Assembly (NCBI RefSeq): GCF_008932295.1
Contig: NZ_WBWA01000016.1
Span: 54,283 to 118,282 of the forward strand
Source of the DNA: Brucella tritici
Lineage (GTDB): Bacteria > Pseudomonadota > Alphaproteobacteria > Rhizobiales > Rhizobiaceae
DNA: 64,000 bases
Direction: 5' to 3'
Shown here: piece after piece, positions 45,700 to 54,543 of the stretch
Position numbering within the stretch: the stretch's first letter is position 1
Layout: every line of letters begins with the position of its first letter
Notes under the pieces: model-generated
Databases searched by the model: none
Told to the model about the DNA's origin: nothing
Seen by the model: only the letters and a program-made list of their open reading frames with translations
Position numbers and translations under genes: made by a program

Positions 45700-46983
45700 A
45701 TGACTTATCCGGCCACTTATTACAGCCAAACAAAGGCGGACGATTTCGCGCGTCCAACGCTTGAACGCGAAACAACAGCAGATGTCGCAGTGATTGGCGG
45801 CGGACTTGCAGGCTTGTCGGCCGCATTGCAGATGTCGCGAGCGGGCAAGAAAGTCGTTGTCCTGGAAGCTGAGAGCATCGGTTTCGGTGCATCCGGGCGC
45901 AATGGCGGGTTTGTCAGCCCCGGCTTTGCCTCAGGCGGCGATGAAATTGCTGCCCGGGCTGGCAAGTCTGTTGCCAAGACACTGCATCAATTATCGATTG
46001 AAGGTGTCGAATTCGTTCGACAGAACATCGACACGCTGAAGATTGAAGAAGCACAACTCATTCCTGGCATTCTGAACGTACGCCGTTATGACGATGGTGA
46101 CAGCCTGAAACACTATGCAGATACGCTGCAACGCGATTACGGCTACAGAATAGACTTCCACCCAACGGCGGAAACACGCAGCATCCTGAATTCGCAGCGC
46201 TACTTCCAATCCGTCTACGACCCTAACGCATTCCATATCCATCCATTGAACTACCTGCGAGCACTCGGGCGCGAGATAGAGCGGCTCGGCGGGCGGATTT
46301 TCGAGCATAGCCGCGCAGTCCAGTTGCTCGACCACAAGGACGGCAAGCTGGTCAAAACAACTCACGGACAGGTCAATGCAGGCGCAGTGCTGATCACCAC
46401 CGGTGGTTATACGGACGGTCTGGTTGGTCAGATCAGGCGAGCCTATCTGCCGATTGCAACCTATGTGATGGTGAGTGAAGAAGCGCCTGAGCTGATTGCA
46501 TCCGCAATCCGCACCACGGCTGCGATTGGTGATAACCGTAGGGCCGGTGATTACTACCGCGTGATTGATGGTGGGCGCAGACTTTTGTGGGGTGGACGCA
46601 TCACCACAAGAGCAGCCAATACGCCCGGCGTGGTGCGCGAGTTGCGCAACGAGATGGTGGGAACTTATCCTCAGCTTGCTTCACTGAAGACGGAGTTGGC
46701 ATGGTCGGGCCTGATGTCTTACGCCAGACATTTGATGCCCCAGATAGGCCAACTGGACCGCAGCACATGGTATTGCACCGCTTTTGGTGGCCATGGGCTC
46801 AACACAACCGCCATCGGCGGTAAAGTCGTCGCCGAAGCCATTTGCGGACAAAGTGACCGCTATAAGCTCTTCGAAAAATTCGGACTGGTCTGGGCTGGGG
46901 GAGCTGCTGGCCTCGCAGCCGCGCAGCTTACCTACTGGAAATTGCAGATGCAGGATTGGCTTGCTGAGCGAAAGGCAAGCTAA
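45700..46983 (+). CDS. FAD-dependent oxidase, gamma-glutamylputrescine-oxidase-like (DAO family)
   Basis: A 427-aa flavoprotein. The N-terminal fold reads VAVIGGGLAGLSAALQMSRAGK followed by ESIGFGASGRNGGFVSPGFAS; the C-terminal FAD contact is CTAFGGHGLNTTAIGG. It resembles PuuB, which oxidises gamma-glutamyl-putrescine, and sarcosine-oxidase relatives that remove N-methyl or aminoalkyl groups. It lies between a binding protein and its permease, in an operon with a TMADH-like gene, so an amine substrate is likely. It is a paralogue of the oxidase at 5409-6722 at family level. Confidence 0.85.
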   Translation: MTYPATYYSQTKADDFARPTLERETTADVAVIGGGLAGLSAALQMSRAGKKVVVLEAESIGFGASGRNGGFVSPGFASGGDEIAARAGKSVAKTLHQLSIEGVEFVRQNIDTLKIEEAQLIPGILNVRRYDDGDSLKHYADTLQRDYGYRIDFHPTAETRSILNSQRYFQSVYDPNAFHIHPLNYLRALGREIERLGGRIFEHSRAVQLLDHKDGKLVKTTHGQVNAGAVLITTGGYTDGLVGQIRRAYLPIATYVMVSEEAPELIASAIRTTAAIGDNRRAGDYYRVIDGGRRLLWGGRITTRAANTPGVVRELRNEMVGTYPQLASLKTELAWSGLMSYARHLMPQIGQLDRSTWYCTAFGGHGLNTTAIGGKVVAEAICGQSDRYKLFEKFGLVWAGGAAGLAAAQLTYWKLQMQDWLAERKAS

Positions 46984-46996
46984 CAGAGGAGAGAAC

Positions 46997-47968
46997 ATGC
47001 TCGGGAGGTTTTTTCTGATGCGGCCGGAGGCCGCCAAGCGTACCGTTCAGATAGCTTTTTTTGTTATCCTGACGGCACTCTTCTGTTTTATGAATATCCG
47101 GTTCTCCGGCATAACAAACTGGCTTGGTATCGACCCCAAAGTCGCGAAAGCCGGTTTCACCAAAGCGACGCTGATCTCCTCGATACTGCTTAGCGCTATC
47201 ATCTTCGCCAATTGGAGTTTCCTGAGACTTTTCCCACGTTGGGCACAGATCACGGCAATATGGCTGGAACTGTTCCTGCTGCTGATGATCTTCTTCTATT
47301 CTTTCGATCTCTCATTTGAATTCATCGCAAGAAAGATCGGATTTCTGATCAGCCAGGGTGTCGTCACGACGCTTTATATTTCCGCTGCCTCGATATTCTT
47401 CGCAACCATTCTGGCGTTGATTGGCGCTGTGGCCAAGCTATCAAAGAACGGTCTCGTCTACGGGCTGGCGACGTTCTACACATCGCTCTTCCGCGGCCTG
47501 CCATTGCTGATGCAGATCTACATCATCTACCTTGGACTGCCGCAGGTGGGCTATGTCATAGGGCCTATTCCCGCCGGTATTCTGGCGTTGTCCCTGTGCT
47601 ACGGCGCCTATATGACCGAGATCTTCCGCGCAGGTATCGAGAGCATCCCACGCGGACAGCAGGAAGGCGCTTTCGCGCTCGGCCTCGGCCCTTCGCAGAC
47701 CATGTGGCTGGTCATTCTTCCGCAGGCAATGCGCATCATCATTCCGCCAACCGGCAACCAGTTCATCGCAATGCTCAAGGACTCGTCACTGGTCTCCGTC
47801 ATCGGCGTATGGGAACTCATGTATCTCGCCCGCACACAGGGCCAGACCGAGTTCCGGCACATCGAAATGCTGATCACCGCATCGATGATCTACTGGGCCC
47901 TCTCCATCGTTCTGGAATATGGACAGGCCAAACTCGAAGCTCGCTTCAAGCGTTCCATCGCGCGTTAA
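46997..47968 (+). CDS. Amino-acid ABC transporter permease (HisM/GlnP type)
   Basis: A 323-aa permease. An extra N-terminal region with two to three hydrophobic helices precedes the core; the core has VVTTLYISAASIFFATILALIG and the loop EIFRAGIESIPRGQQEGAFALGLG, which contacts the ATPase. ATG 46997 follows AGGAGAG and avoids overlap into the FAD oxidase gene. It is the only permease with the binding protein at 44798, so it may form a homodimer. No ATPase is present in this arm. Confidence 0.9.
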   Translation: MLGRFFLMRPEAAKRTVQIAFFVILTALFCFMNIRFSGITNWLGIDPKVAKAGFTKATLISSILLSAIIFANWSFLRLFPRWAQITAIWLELFLLLMIFFYSFDLSFEFIARKIGFLISQGVVTTLYISAASIFFATILALIGAVAKLSKNGLVYGLATFYTSLFRGLPLLMQIYIIYLGLPQVGYVIGPIPAGILALSLCYGAYMTEIFRAGIESIPRGQQEGAFALGLGPSQTMWLVILPQAMRIIIPPTGNQFIAMLKDSSLVSVIGVWELMYLARTQGQTEFRHIEMLITASMIYWALSIVLEYGQAKLEARFKRSIAR

Positions 47969-48024
47969 GCGCGATGGAAACCCACTTTTCATGCAGTCGC
48001 CCGCAAGGGATGACATTCTGAACA

Positions 48025-50088
48025 ATGACAAGCAGAGCGACCATGGACAAGCGTCACGAAATTCTGTTCGAGCCGATCAAGATTGGCCCCGTCACGACGA
48101 AGAACCGCTTTTATCAGGTTCCGCATTGTAGCGGCATGGGACATCGTTATCCCGAGCACGACCTGCGGCTGCGTGAGATGAAGGCAGAGGGTGGCTGGGG
48201 TGTCGTTTCCACACAGGAAACCGAAATCCATCCCACGTCCGATATCACGCCATCCAATCAAGGGCGCATATGGGACGAGAAGGACGCCGACCGTCTCCGG
48301 AAGCTGACCGACGCCGTCCACCAGCATGGCAGTCTCGCTGCAATCCAGCTCGTGCATAACGGTATCCATGTCTCCAACCGCCTGACCAGACTGGCGCCTC
48401 TCGGCCCCATGGACATGATTGTCGATGTGGAAGATCCGGTTCAGGCAAGGGCCATGGACAAGGCCGACATCGCCCGGTTTCGCAAATGGCATCGCGATGC
48501 AGCACTGCGCGCCAAACGGGCCGGTTTCGATATCGTCTATGTTTACGCAGGCCACGACATGACCTTGCTGCAGCATTTTCTGCTGCAACGTTACAATACC
48601 CGCACAGACGAATATGGCGGATCGTTCGAAAATCGCTTGCGTTTGTTTCGCGAAGTGCTGGCGGATACGCGCGACGCTGTCGGTGACAAATGCGCGATTG
48701 CAGTGCGCTTTGCAGTAGAGGAATTTCTGGGAGACCAGGGCATCCAGCACAATGGTGAAGGACGGGATGTCATCGCAGCTCTCGCCGATGAACCTGATCT
48801 TTGGGATGTGAACCTGTCCGGCTGGTCCAACGACAGCCAGACATCGCGCTTTTCGCAGGAGGGCTTTCAGGAGCCTTATATCTCCTTTGTGAAATCGCTC
48901 ACCAGCAAACCGGTCGTGGGTGTCGGTCGTTATACATCACCGGACACAATGGTGCAGGCAATCCGGTCCGGTGTTCTCGATCTTATCGGCGCTGCACGCC
49001 CATCGATTGCCGACCCATTTCTGCCCGAGAAAATCCGGACTGGTCGCGTCGATGACATTCGCGAATGCATCGGCTGCAATATCTGCACCGCCAGCGACAA
49101 CATCGTTGCACCATTGCGATGCACCCAAAACCCGACAATTGGCGAAGAAGCGCGCAAGGGTTGGCACCCTGAAAAAATCGGCAAGCTACAGACTACCGAG
49201 AAAGTTCTGGTGGTCGGTGGAGGACCCGCCGGTCTGGAAGCAGCCCGCGCCATGGCTGAGCGCGGCGCAGAAGTCATCATCGCTGAAAAGAACACCCATT
49301 GGGGCGGGCGTGTGACCGAGGAAGCGGCCCTCCCCGGTCTTGCAAGCTGGGCGCGTGTTCGCGATTGGCGGATGACGCAATTGCAGCGTGCGACCAATGT
49401 GGAGATGTATCTCGACAGCCATCTGGATGCCGATGAGATTCTAACCTACGGAATTGCAAACGTGGTGCTGGCAACCGGCGCGCGCTGGCGCACGGATGCC
49501 GTGGGCCGTTCCCACCGACAACCTCTGCAAACACTGGATGGTCACACATTGAGTGTCGACACCATTCTCAAAGACAAAACATCCCTTGATGATTGTCGCG
49601 GCCCTTTGGTGATATTCGATGATGATCGTTACTATCTCGGCTCGGTACTGGCCGAGTTGGCCGTGAGCCGCGGCATTCATACGACATTGGTAACACCAGC
49701 GCCGATTGTGGCCCCCTGGAGTGAACACACGCTCGAACAGTCGAAGATTCAAACGAGATTGATAGAGCTGGGTGTCAGGATAATCCCGCTGCACAGGCTC
49801 GCCAGACAAACCACCGACAGCCTGTCTGTCGCATGTGTCTATTCCGGCAGGGAAACCGAAATTCCTTGCGGCACACTGGTGCCTGTAACCAGCCGTCATC
49901 CCGACAAAAGCCTGTCGGTTGCACTGGAAGCTCGCCGGAATGAATGGCAGGACGCAGGTATAAAATCCGTCACCTCAATTGGTGACTGTTATGCACCATC
50001 GATCATCGCCGCTGCGGTTTATAGCGGCCATTCCTATGCGCGCAGTTTTGGGACACCAGACGCAGACAATATGGATGCCTATCGATAG
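48025..50088 (+). CDS. TMADH/DMADH-family flavin iron-sulfur amine demethylase
   Basis: A 687-aa enzyme of the trimethylamine dehydrogenase family: FMN TIM barrel (about 1-380), a 4Fe-4S site (CIGCNICT then C after 11 residues) and a C-terminal ADP-binding pair of domains (VLVVGGGPAGLEAARAM). Cys35 in FYQVPHC sits where the 6-S-cysteinyl-FMN Cys30 lies in Methylophilus TMADH, and YVYAGHD keeps the active Tyr and His. By my alignment from memory, Tyr60 of TMADH is Glu65 here and Trp355 is Asp, so the tertiary-amine cage is altered. It likely oxidatively demethylates another methylated amine or guanidine. Close alternatives are dimethylamine dehydrogenase and DgcA-type demethylases. Confidence 0.82.
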   Translation: MTSRATMDKRHEILFEPIKIGPVTTKNRFYQVPHCSGMGHRYPEHDLRLREMKAEGGWGVVSTQETEIHPTSDITPSNQGRIWDEKDADRLRKLTDAVHQHGSLAAIQLVHNGIHVSNRLTRLAPLGPMDMIVDVEDPVQARAMDKADIARFRKWHRDAALRAKRAGFDIVYVYAGHDMTLLQHFLLQRYNTRTDEYGGSFENRLRLFREVLADTRDAVGDKCAIAVRFAVEEFLGDQGIQHNGEGRDVIAALADEPDLWDVNLSGWSNDSQTSRFSQEGFQEPYISFVKSLTSKPVVGVGRYTSPDTMVQAIRSGVLDLIGAARPSIADPFLPEKIRTGRVDDIRECIGCNICTASDNIVAPLRCTQNPTIGEEARKGWHPEKIGKLQTTEKVLVVGGGPAGLEAARAMAERGAEVIIAEKNTHWGGRVTEEAALPGLASWARVRDWRMTQLQRATNVEMYLDSHLDADEILTYGIANVVLATGARWRTDAVGRSHRQPLQTLDGHTLSVDTILKDKTSLDDCRGPLVIFDDDRYYLGSVLAELAVSRGIHTTLVTPAPIVAPWSEHTLEQSKIQTRLIELGVRIIPLHRLARQTTDSLSVACVYSGRETEIPCGTLVPVTSRHPDKSLSVALEARRNEWQDAGIKSVTSIGDCYAPSIIAAAVYSGHSYARSFGTPDADNMDAYR

Positions 50089-50120
50089 ACCCCTATCACT
50101 GAGACGGGCCCACGGATATC

Positions 50121-50153
50121 CAATAAAAATCGGCGCTGTATGACAGCGCCGAT
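50121..50153 (-). terminator. Terminator of the DDAH operon
   Basis: ATCGGCGCTGT (50129-50139) and ACAGCGCCGAT (50143-50153) form a perfect 11-bp stem. On the minus strand it runs into TTTTTATTGG. It also separates the convergent TMADH-like gene. Confidence 0.9.
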
Positions 50154-50176
50154 CTATCATCTGGAATGCATACTGA

Positions 50177-50962
50177 CTATCGCCGCCACCTCAGCGACAT
50201 ACAGGATAGGCCTGCATCGATCCGACCGATTTCCTCGGTCTTCAGGGCAACCACCTTGTAGCCCTTCTTATCAAGCAGATCGATTGTACGGGGATAATCA
50301 GCACCGACAAAGACAACATCGTTGACCCTCAGTGCATTGGCGGCCGCTTCCTCACCTTCGGGCGTCACGATTTCACGCAAGCCTCTGAAGAAACCCGAAC
50401 CCGCCAGCCTGTGCGTGGCAAGCACGGTCTCCTCATCAAGCAGCGAGCAGTCGGTCTTGAAATGCAAAACGCCCTTCGGTGTTTCGACAATTTCCGCAGC
50501 ATGATCGAGGGTTGCAAGTGCTGCACGAAGCCCCTCGGCGCCGCTTTTGTCTGTACGCGCCGACAGGCCAATCATCACCGCCGACGGTGTGACAAGCACG
50601 TCCCCACCATCCGCAAAGCCTGGGGATGGAAGCGGCACGACCCTCTCAAAAAGAGAGCGCAGAGCCAGCTCGATTTCCGCCGTCTCGCCGACACGCGTAG
50701 GCGCACCGGGACGCAGCAGAACAGCACCTTCGTGAAACACGAGTGCCGGGTCTTCGACAAAGATCGAATCCGGAAATTCCTCCATTGGGGGAAGCACGGT
50801 TACTTCCACACCTGCCTGCCGCAGGGCCTGCACATAGGCTTCGTGTTCTTCCTTGACGCCCTCATAGGTCGGGTTGCCCCGGTTATCGGCGCGCAAACCA
50901 TTGATGACGGATCGTCCCGGTGTCCGGACGATGGCAGAATTGAATTCATAAACGGCAGTCAT
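50177..50962 (-). CDS. N(G),N(G)-dimethylarginine dimethylaminohydrolase (dimethylargininase)
   Basis: A 261-aa DDAH, similar in length to the 254-aa Pseudomonas aeruginosa enzyme. The landmarks are present: RTPGRS near the N-terminus, FPDSIFVEDPALVF with Asp66, the catalytic His167 in VLHFKT, the nucleophile Cys254 in the C-terminal SCMSLRW, and YPRTIDLLDKKGYKVV before it. DDAH converts asymmetric dimethylarginine or monomethylarginine to citrulline plus dimethylamine or methylamine. Its start lies 4 bases past the M20 stop. It is the last gene of the importer operon, so imported methylarginines are the expected substrates. A relation to arginine deiminase is possible but the motifs favour DDAH. 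Confidence 0.9.
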   Translation of the reverse strand: MTAVYEFNSAIVRTPGRSVINGLRADNRGNPTYEGVKEEHEAYVQALRQAGVEVTVLPPMEEFPDSIFVEDPALVFHEGAVLLRPGAPTRVGETAEIELALRSLFERVVPLPSPGFADGGDVLVTPSAVMIGLSARTDKSGAEGLRAALATLDHAAEIVETPKGVLHFKTDCSLLDEETVLATHRLAGSGFFRGLREIVTPEGEEAAANALRVNDVVFVGADYPRTIDLLDKKGYKVVALKTEEIGRIDAGLSCMSLRWRR

Positions 50963-50966
50963 GGGC

Positions 50967-52139
50967 TCACTCGGGTTTAAGATAGGATTCAGCAAGCTCG
51001 GTCCAGAAGGCCGCGCCGATGGGGATCAGATCATCATTGAAATCATAAGATGGATGGTGGAGCTGGAAGTCATTCTCTCCCTTGCCCCCACCCAAAAAGA
51101 AATAGGTGCCGGGTCGCTCGACAAGCATATAGGCGAAGTCCTCGCTGCCCATAAACGGGCGCTCCAGCTCAATCACATTCGTCGCGCCAAACGATTTCAG
51201 CGCCAGATTGCGCGCGAAATCCGTTTCAGCGGTATGATTGATCGTCGCGTCGTAGCTCCGCAGATAATCGACTTCCGCAGTCAGCCCAAAGCTCTCTGCC
51301 TGATAGGCCGCAACACGTTTGATCCGCTCTTCAATCTGATCGCGAATGACGGGCGAAAAGGTGCGGATACCGACGACAATTTCCGCCGACGACGGAATGA
51401 TGTTGCTTGCCGAGCCGCCATGAAAGGCGGCGACCGTCACAACCGCCGGGTCCAGCGCCGGCACATTGCGCGACTTGATAGTCTGCAACGCCATCACGAT
51501 GGAAGCGCCCGCCATTATGGGATCGGCGGTCTTTTCCGGCTCCGATCCGTGACCACCATAGCCTTTCACTTTGATCATCGCCTCATCGACCGCAGCCATG
51601 ATCGGTCCATCGCGAAAGGCAAACTTGCCAAGCGGAATGCCGGGATCATTGTGAAGGGCAAAAACAGCGTCACAGGGAAAGCGATCAAACAATCCTTCTT
51701 CGATCATGATCTTGGCCCCGCCGAAATTCTCTTCCGCCGGTTGAAAGATCAGGTGAATGGTGCCGTCGAAATTGCGCCGCTCGGCCAAGGCCTTGGCGGC
51801 ACCGAGCAACATGGTCGTATGGCCATCATGCCCGCAGGCATGCATCAGCCCCGGCGACTTGCTGGAATAGGGAAGACCTGTCTGCTCGTGGATCGGCAGC
51901 GCATCGATATCAGCGCGAATGCCGACCGACTTTCGGCTCGATCCGTTCGTCAAAGTGCCAATCACCCCGGTTTTTGCAAGCCCGCGCGTGACTTTGTACC
52001 CTAAAGCCTCAAGCTCCCGCGCCACAATCTCCGAGGTCCGTTTTTCCTCAAGACCAAGTTCGGGATGAGCATGAAGGTCACGTCGCAATGCCGTCAGTTC
52101 GGGCAGGTTGTTGCGAATAGCAGTCGAAAAATCGCGCAT
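50967..52139 (-). CDS. M20D-family amidohydrolase
   Basis: A 390-aa M20D peptidase. LRRDLHAHPELG, IRADIDALPI, HACGHDGHTTML, FQPAEENFGGAK with the catalytic Glu, and MGSEDFAYMLV are all present. Enzymes of this type remove acyl groups from N-acyl amino acids. In the operon it lies between the permease genes and DDAH, so it could release free (methyl)arginine from N-acyl or peptide conjugates. The second permease stop immediately precedes it. Confidence 0.9.
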   Translation of the reverse strand: MRDFSTAIRNNLPELTALRRDLHAHPELGLEEKRTSEIVARELEALGYKVTRGLAKTGVIGTLTNGSSRKSVGIRADIDALPIHEQTGLPYSSKSPGLMHACGHDGHTTMLLGAAKALAERRNFDGTIHLIFQPAEENFGGAKIMIEEGLFDRFPCDAVFALHNDPGIPLGKFAFRDGPIMAAVDEAMIKVKGYGGHGSEPEKTADPIMAGASIVMALQTIKSRNVPALDPAVVTVAAFHGGSASNIIPSSAEIVVGIRTFSPVIRDQIEERIKRVAAYQAESFGLTAEVDYLRSYDATINHTAETDFARNLALKSFGATNVIELERPFMGSEDFAYMLVERPGTYFFLGGGKGENDFQLHHPSYDFNDDLIPIGAAFWTELAESYLKPE

Positions 52140-52949
52140 TCAAGCACCTCTTGTCGGAATTCGGCTCTCAAGACGCCGGAAGACCCAAACCAGACCTGCG
52201 GTCAGTATCATGTAGATCAATGCCAGCAGAAGGAGCGGCTCATAGGTCAGGTAAGTGTCCTGCCGCACACGGGAGACGACGCCGTAAACATCGACAACGG
52301 TGATTGTTGCGACCAGCGGTGTCGACTTCAGTTGCAGAACCGTTTCGCCGTTCAGCGTGGGCAAGGCGCGATGGATTGCGCGCGGCAGCCAGATGCGGCG
52401 AAACACTTTCCAGGGCGACATGCCAAAAGCACGCCCGGCCTGCAATTCGCCAGACGGCACGCCAGCGAAAGCGCCGCGCATGACCTCGCCCTCATAGGCC
52501 GCAAATGAGATCGTCAGCGCGGCAAGTCCATAGGGCCATGCTTCACGCAGATAAGGCCAGATAAATGAACTGCGAATGCCGGGAATGGACGGAAACAGGG
52601 AACCAAGGCCGTAATAGAGCAGCCAGAGCTGCAACAGCAGAGGCGTGCCCCGGATGACGGTGCAGAACGCCTTGGCTGGCCAGCTCAACCACCAGGGCCC
52701 AGTCACCTGAAGCAGCCCAAGCGGGAGCGCCAGCATGAACCCTAGAATGGCCGACCCAAACAACATGAACAGGGTGACCAGAATGCCGGACCCCAGACGA
52801 GGCAGATATTGCGGCAGCCAGTCCCAGCGGCCAAATATCACCGCCGAGGCAAACAGTGCGATTGCGATGACAATCAGCACGACGCGGTGCGGTTCAAGCC
52901 AGATTCTGGCAGAGGTTCGGTTTTCGTATATGGCTGAAGATGTGCTCAT
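52140..52949 (-). CDS. Amino-acid ABC transporter permease (HisM/ArtM type)
   Basis: A 269-aa permease with five to six helices. VLIVIAIALFASAVIFG is the first helix; LGFMLALPLGLLQVTG and YEGEVMRGAFAGVPSGELQAGRAFG carry the core and ATPase-contact loop. The start MSTSSAIYE (52949) is 1 base from the stop of the other permease; a longer start inside that gene is rejected. It pairs with the permease just upstream. Confidence 0.93.
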   Translation of the reverse strand: MSTSSAIYENRTSARIWLEPHRVVLIVIAIALFASAVIFGRWDWLPQYLPRLGSGILVTLFMLFGSAILGFMLALPLGLLQVTGPWWLSWPAKAFCTVIRGTPLLLQLWLLYYGLGSLFPSIPGIRSSFIWPYLREAWPYGLAALTISFAAYEGEVMRGAFAGVPSGELQAGRAFGMSPWKVFRRIWLPRAIHRALPTLNGETVLQLKSTPLVATITVVDVYGVVSRVRQDTYLTYEPLLLLALIYMILTAGLVWVFRRLESRIPTRGA

Positions 52950-52950
52950 C

Positions 52951-53673
52951 TCAGTCAATCCGCGCAAAACCACGGCGCGAGCGCCGCTCAATCATGCCGA
53001 TGAAGGCATTCGAAATCAGGGTGAGCCCGAGGTAAAGCACGCCAGCGGTCAAGAAGAACAGCAGATAGTGCTTGGTCGTGCCTGCCGCCTGTCGTGTTAC
53101 CAGCGTCAATTCGCTGAAACCGACGACAGCCAGAAGAGCCGTGTCCTTGGTCGAGATAAGCCACAGATTGGCAAGGCCCGGTATGGCAAAGGGCAGCATG
53201 GCCGGTATCGTAATGCGTCGGAGCATCTTCGACGGCGGCATGCCGAACGCGCGCGCCGCCTCGATCTGGCCGGGTGCAATCGCTTTGATCGCACCGCGCA
53301 GGACTTCCGTTGAATAGGCGCCCTGCACCACCCCGATGACAAAGATGCCAGCAGCGAGCCCGCTGATATCGACTTTGCCATAGCCGAACACAGCGAGCAT
53401 CTGGTTCAGCAAATCGGTGCCTGCGTAATACAGGATGAGGATCAGCACCAGCTCCGGCACGGCGCGCACCACAGTCGTGTAGACTTCCAGCAGATCGCGA
53501 ATGATAGGGCCGCCATAGAGCTTGCCCAGCGCACCGAACATGCCGATCAACAGACCGAGCGAATAACCGCCGACGGCAATTTGCAGCGTGTGCCAGAAGC
53601 CCTGCAGAAGGACGCCTCCCCACCCCGGTGGATTGAGAGCAAGCAGGCTCCAGTTGATCAGTGGTGCATCCAT
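52951..53673 (-). CDS. Amino-acid ABC transporter permease (HisQ/ArtQ type)
   Basis: A 240-aa permease. LLQGFWHTLQIAVGGYSLGLLIGMFG is the first helix, VVRAVPELVLILILYY is the family mark, and YSTEVLRGAIKAIAPGQIEAARAFGM is the coupling loop. It is the first of two permeases in the operon and follows the binding-protein gene by 65 bases. Confidence 0.94.
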   Translation of the reverse strand: MDAPLINWSLLALNPPGWGGVLLQGFWHTLQIAVGGYSLGLLIGMFGALGKLYGGPIIRDLLEVYTTVVRAVPELVLILILYYAGTDLLNQMLAVFGYGKVDISGLAAGIFVIGVVQGAYSTEVLRGAIKAIAPGQIEAARAFGMPPSKMLRRITIPAMLPFAIPGLANLWLISTKDTALLAVVGFSELTLVTRQAAGTTKHYLLFFLTAGVLYLGLTLISNAFIGMIERRSRRGFARID

Positions 53674-53738
53674 GGCCAGTCCCGTTCATGCTGAAATCAG
53701 AATAGGCCAGCCGACAGGATGCCGACTGGCCATCACGT

Positions 53739-54521
53739 TCACTGGCCGTAAATGTCGAAGTCGAAATATTTTTTCGTGAAAGTATCGTAGGTCCCGTTGG
53801 CACGGATTGCCTTGATTGCAGCGTTCAGCTTGTCTTTGAGTTCCGTATCGCCCTTGCGTAACCCGATCCCTACGCCCGGTCCCAGAACCTCAACGTCCTG
53901 CGCGACTGTACCCTTTTCCTCACAGCATGCCTTGCCGCTGTCTGTGGCAAGGAAGGTGCGAAGCGCCAGCGAATCCGCCTGTACAGCGTCGATGCGCCCG
54001 GCTGTCAGATCGTTATTGGCTTCGTCCTGCGTCTGATATTCCTTGATCGTCGCACCGGCTGGCGCAAAATGCTTCATCGCGTAAGCCTGATGGATGGTCG
54101 AGACCTGTACGCCAAGAGTCTTGTCCTTCAGCCCCTCCGGCGTCGCATCGAATTTGAGATCCTTGGTACCAATGACGATTGTCGGCGTATTGTAATATTT
54201 GTCCGAGAAATCGATCGTCTTGAGACGTTCAGGCGTCATCGACATCGAACCTACAATCATGTCGATCTTGCTGGTGGTCAGCGCCGGAATGATGCCATCC
54301 CAGGCGACGGGCGTGATCACACAATCAAGCTTGGCCTCTTTACAGACGGCATCGGCAAAATCAATTTCCCATCCCTGCCACTTTCCCGACGCATCGGGCG
54401 AGGTAAAGGGCGGATAGGGTTCTGCTGCGATACCGACCTTTACCTGTTCGGCATTCGCAACCGCGACGCCCGCGACAGCAAATGTTACACCGATACACAG
54501 ACTTGTAAAAAGACGCTTCAT
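53739..54521 (-). CDS. Cationic amino-acid-type ABC binding protein (HisJ/ArgT-like)
   Basis: A 260-aa periplasmic protein. A signal peptide (MKRLFTSLCIGVTFAVAGVA, cleavage near NAEQ) is followed by KVGIAAEPYPPF, GWEIDFADAV and GSMSMTPERLKTIDFSDKYY. The Arg after MTPE is the residue that binds the ligand carboxylate in LAO/HisJ proteins, and the YPPF box is typical of that group. It probably binds arginine-type ligands, here plausibly methylarginine. The start follows GGGAGAAG. It lies 17 bases after the ATPase stop. Confidence 0.92.
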   Translation of the reverse strand: MKRLFTSLCIGVTFAVAGVAVANAEQVKVGIAAEPYPPFTSPDASGKWQGWEIDFADAVCKEAKLDCVITPVAWDGIIPALTTSKIDMIVGSMSMTPERLKTIDFSDKYYNTPTIVIGTKDLKFDATPEGLKDKTLGVQVSTIHQAYAMKHFAPAGATIKEYQTQDEANNDLTAGRIDAVQADSLALRTFLATDSGKACCEEKGTVAQDVEVLGPGVGIGLRKGDTELKDKLNAAIKAIRANGTYDTFTKKYFDFDIYGQ

Positions 54522-54543
54522 TAGTACTTCTCCCATTCCCGTT

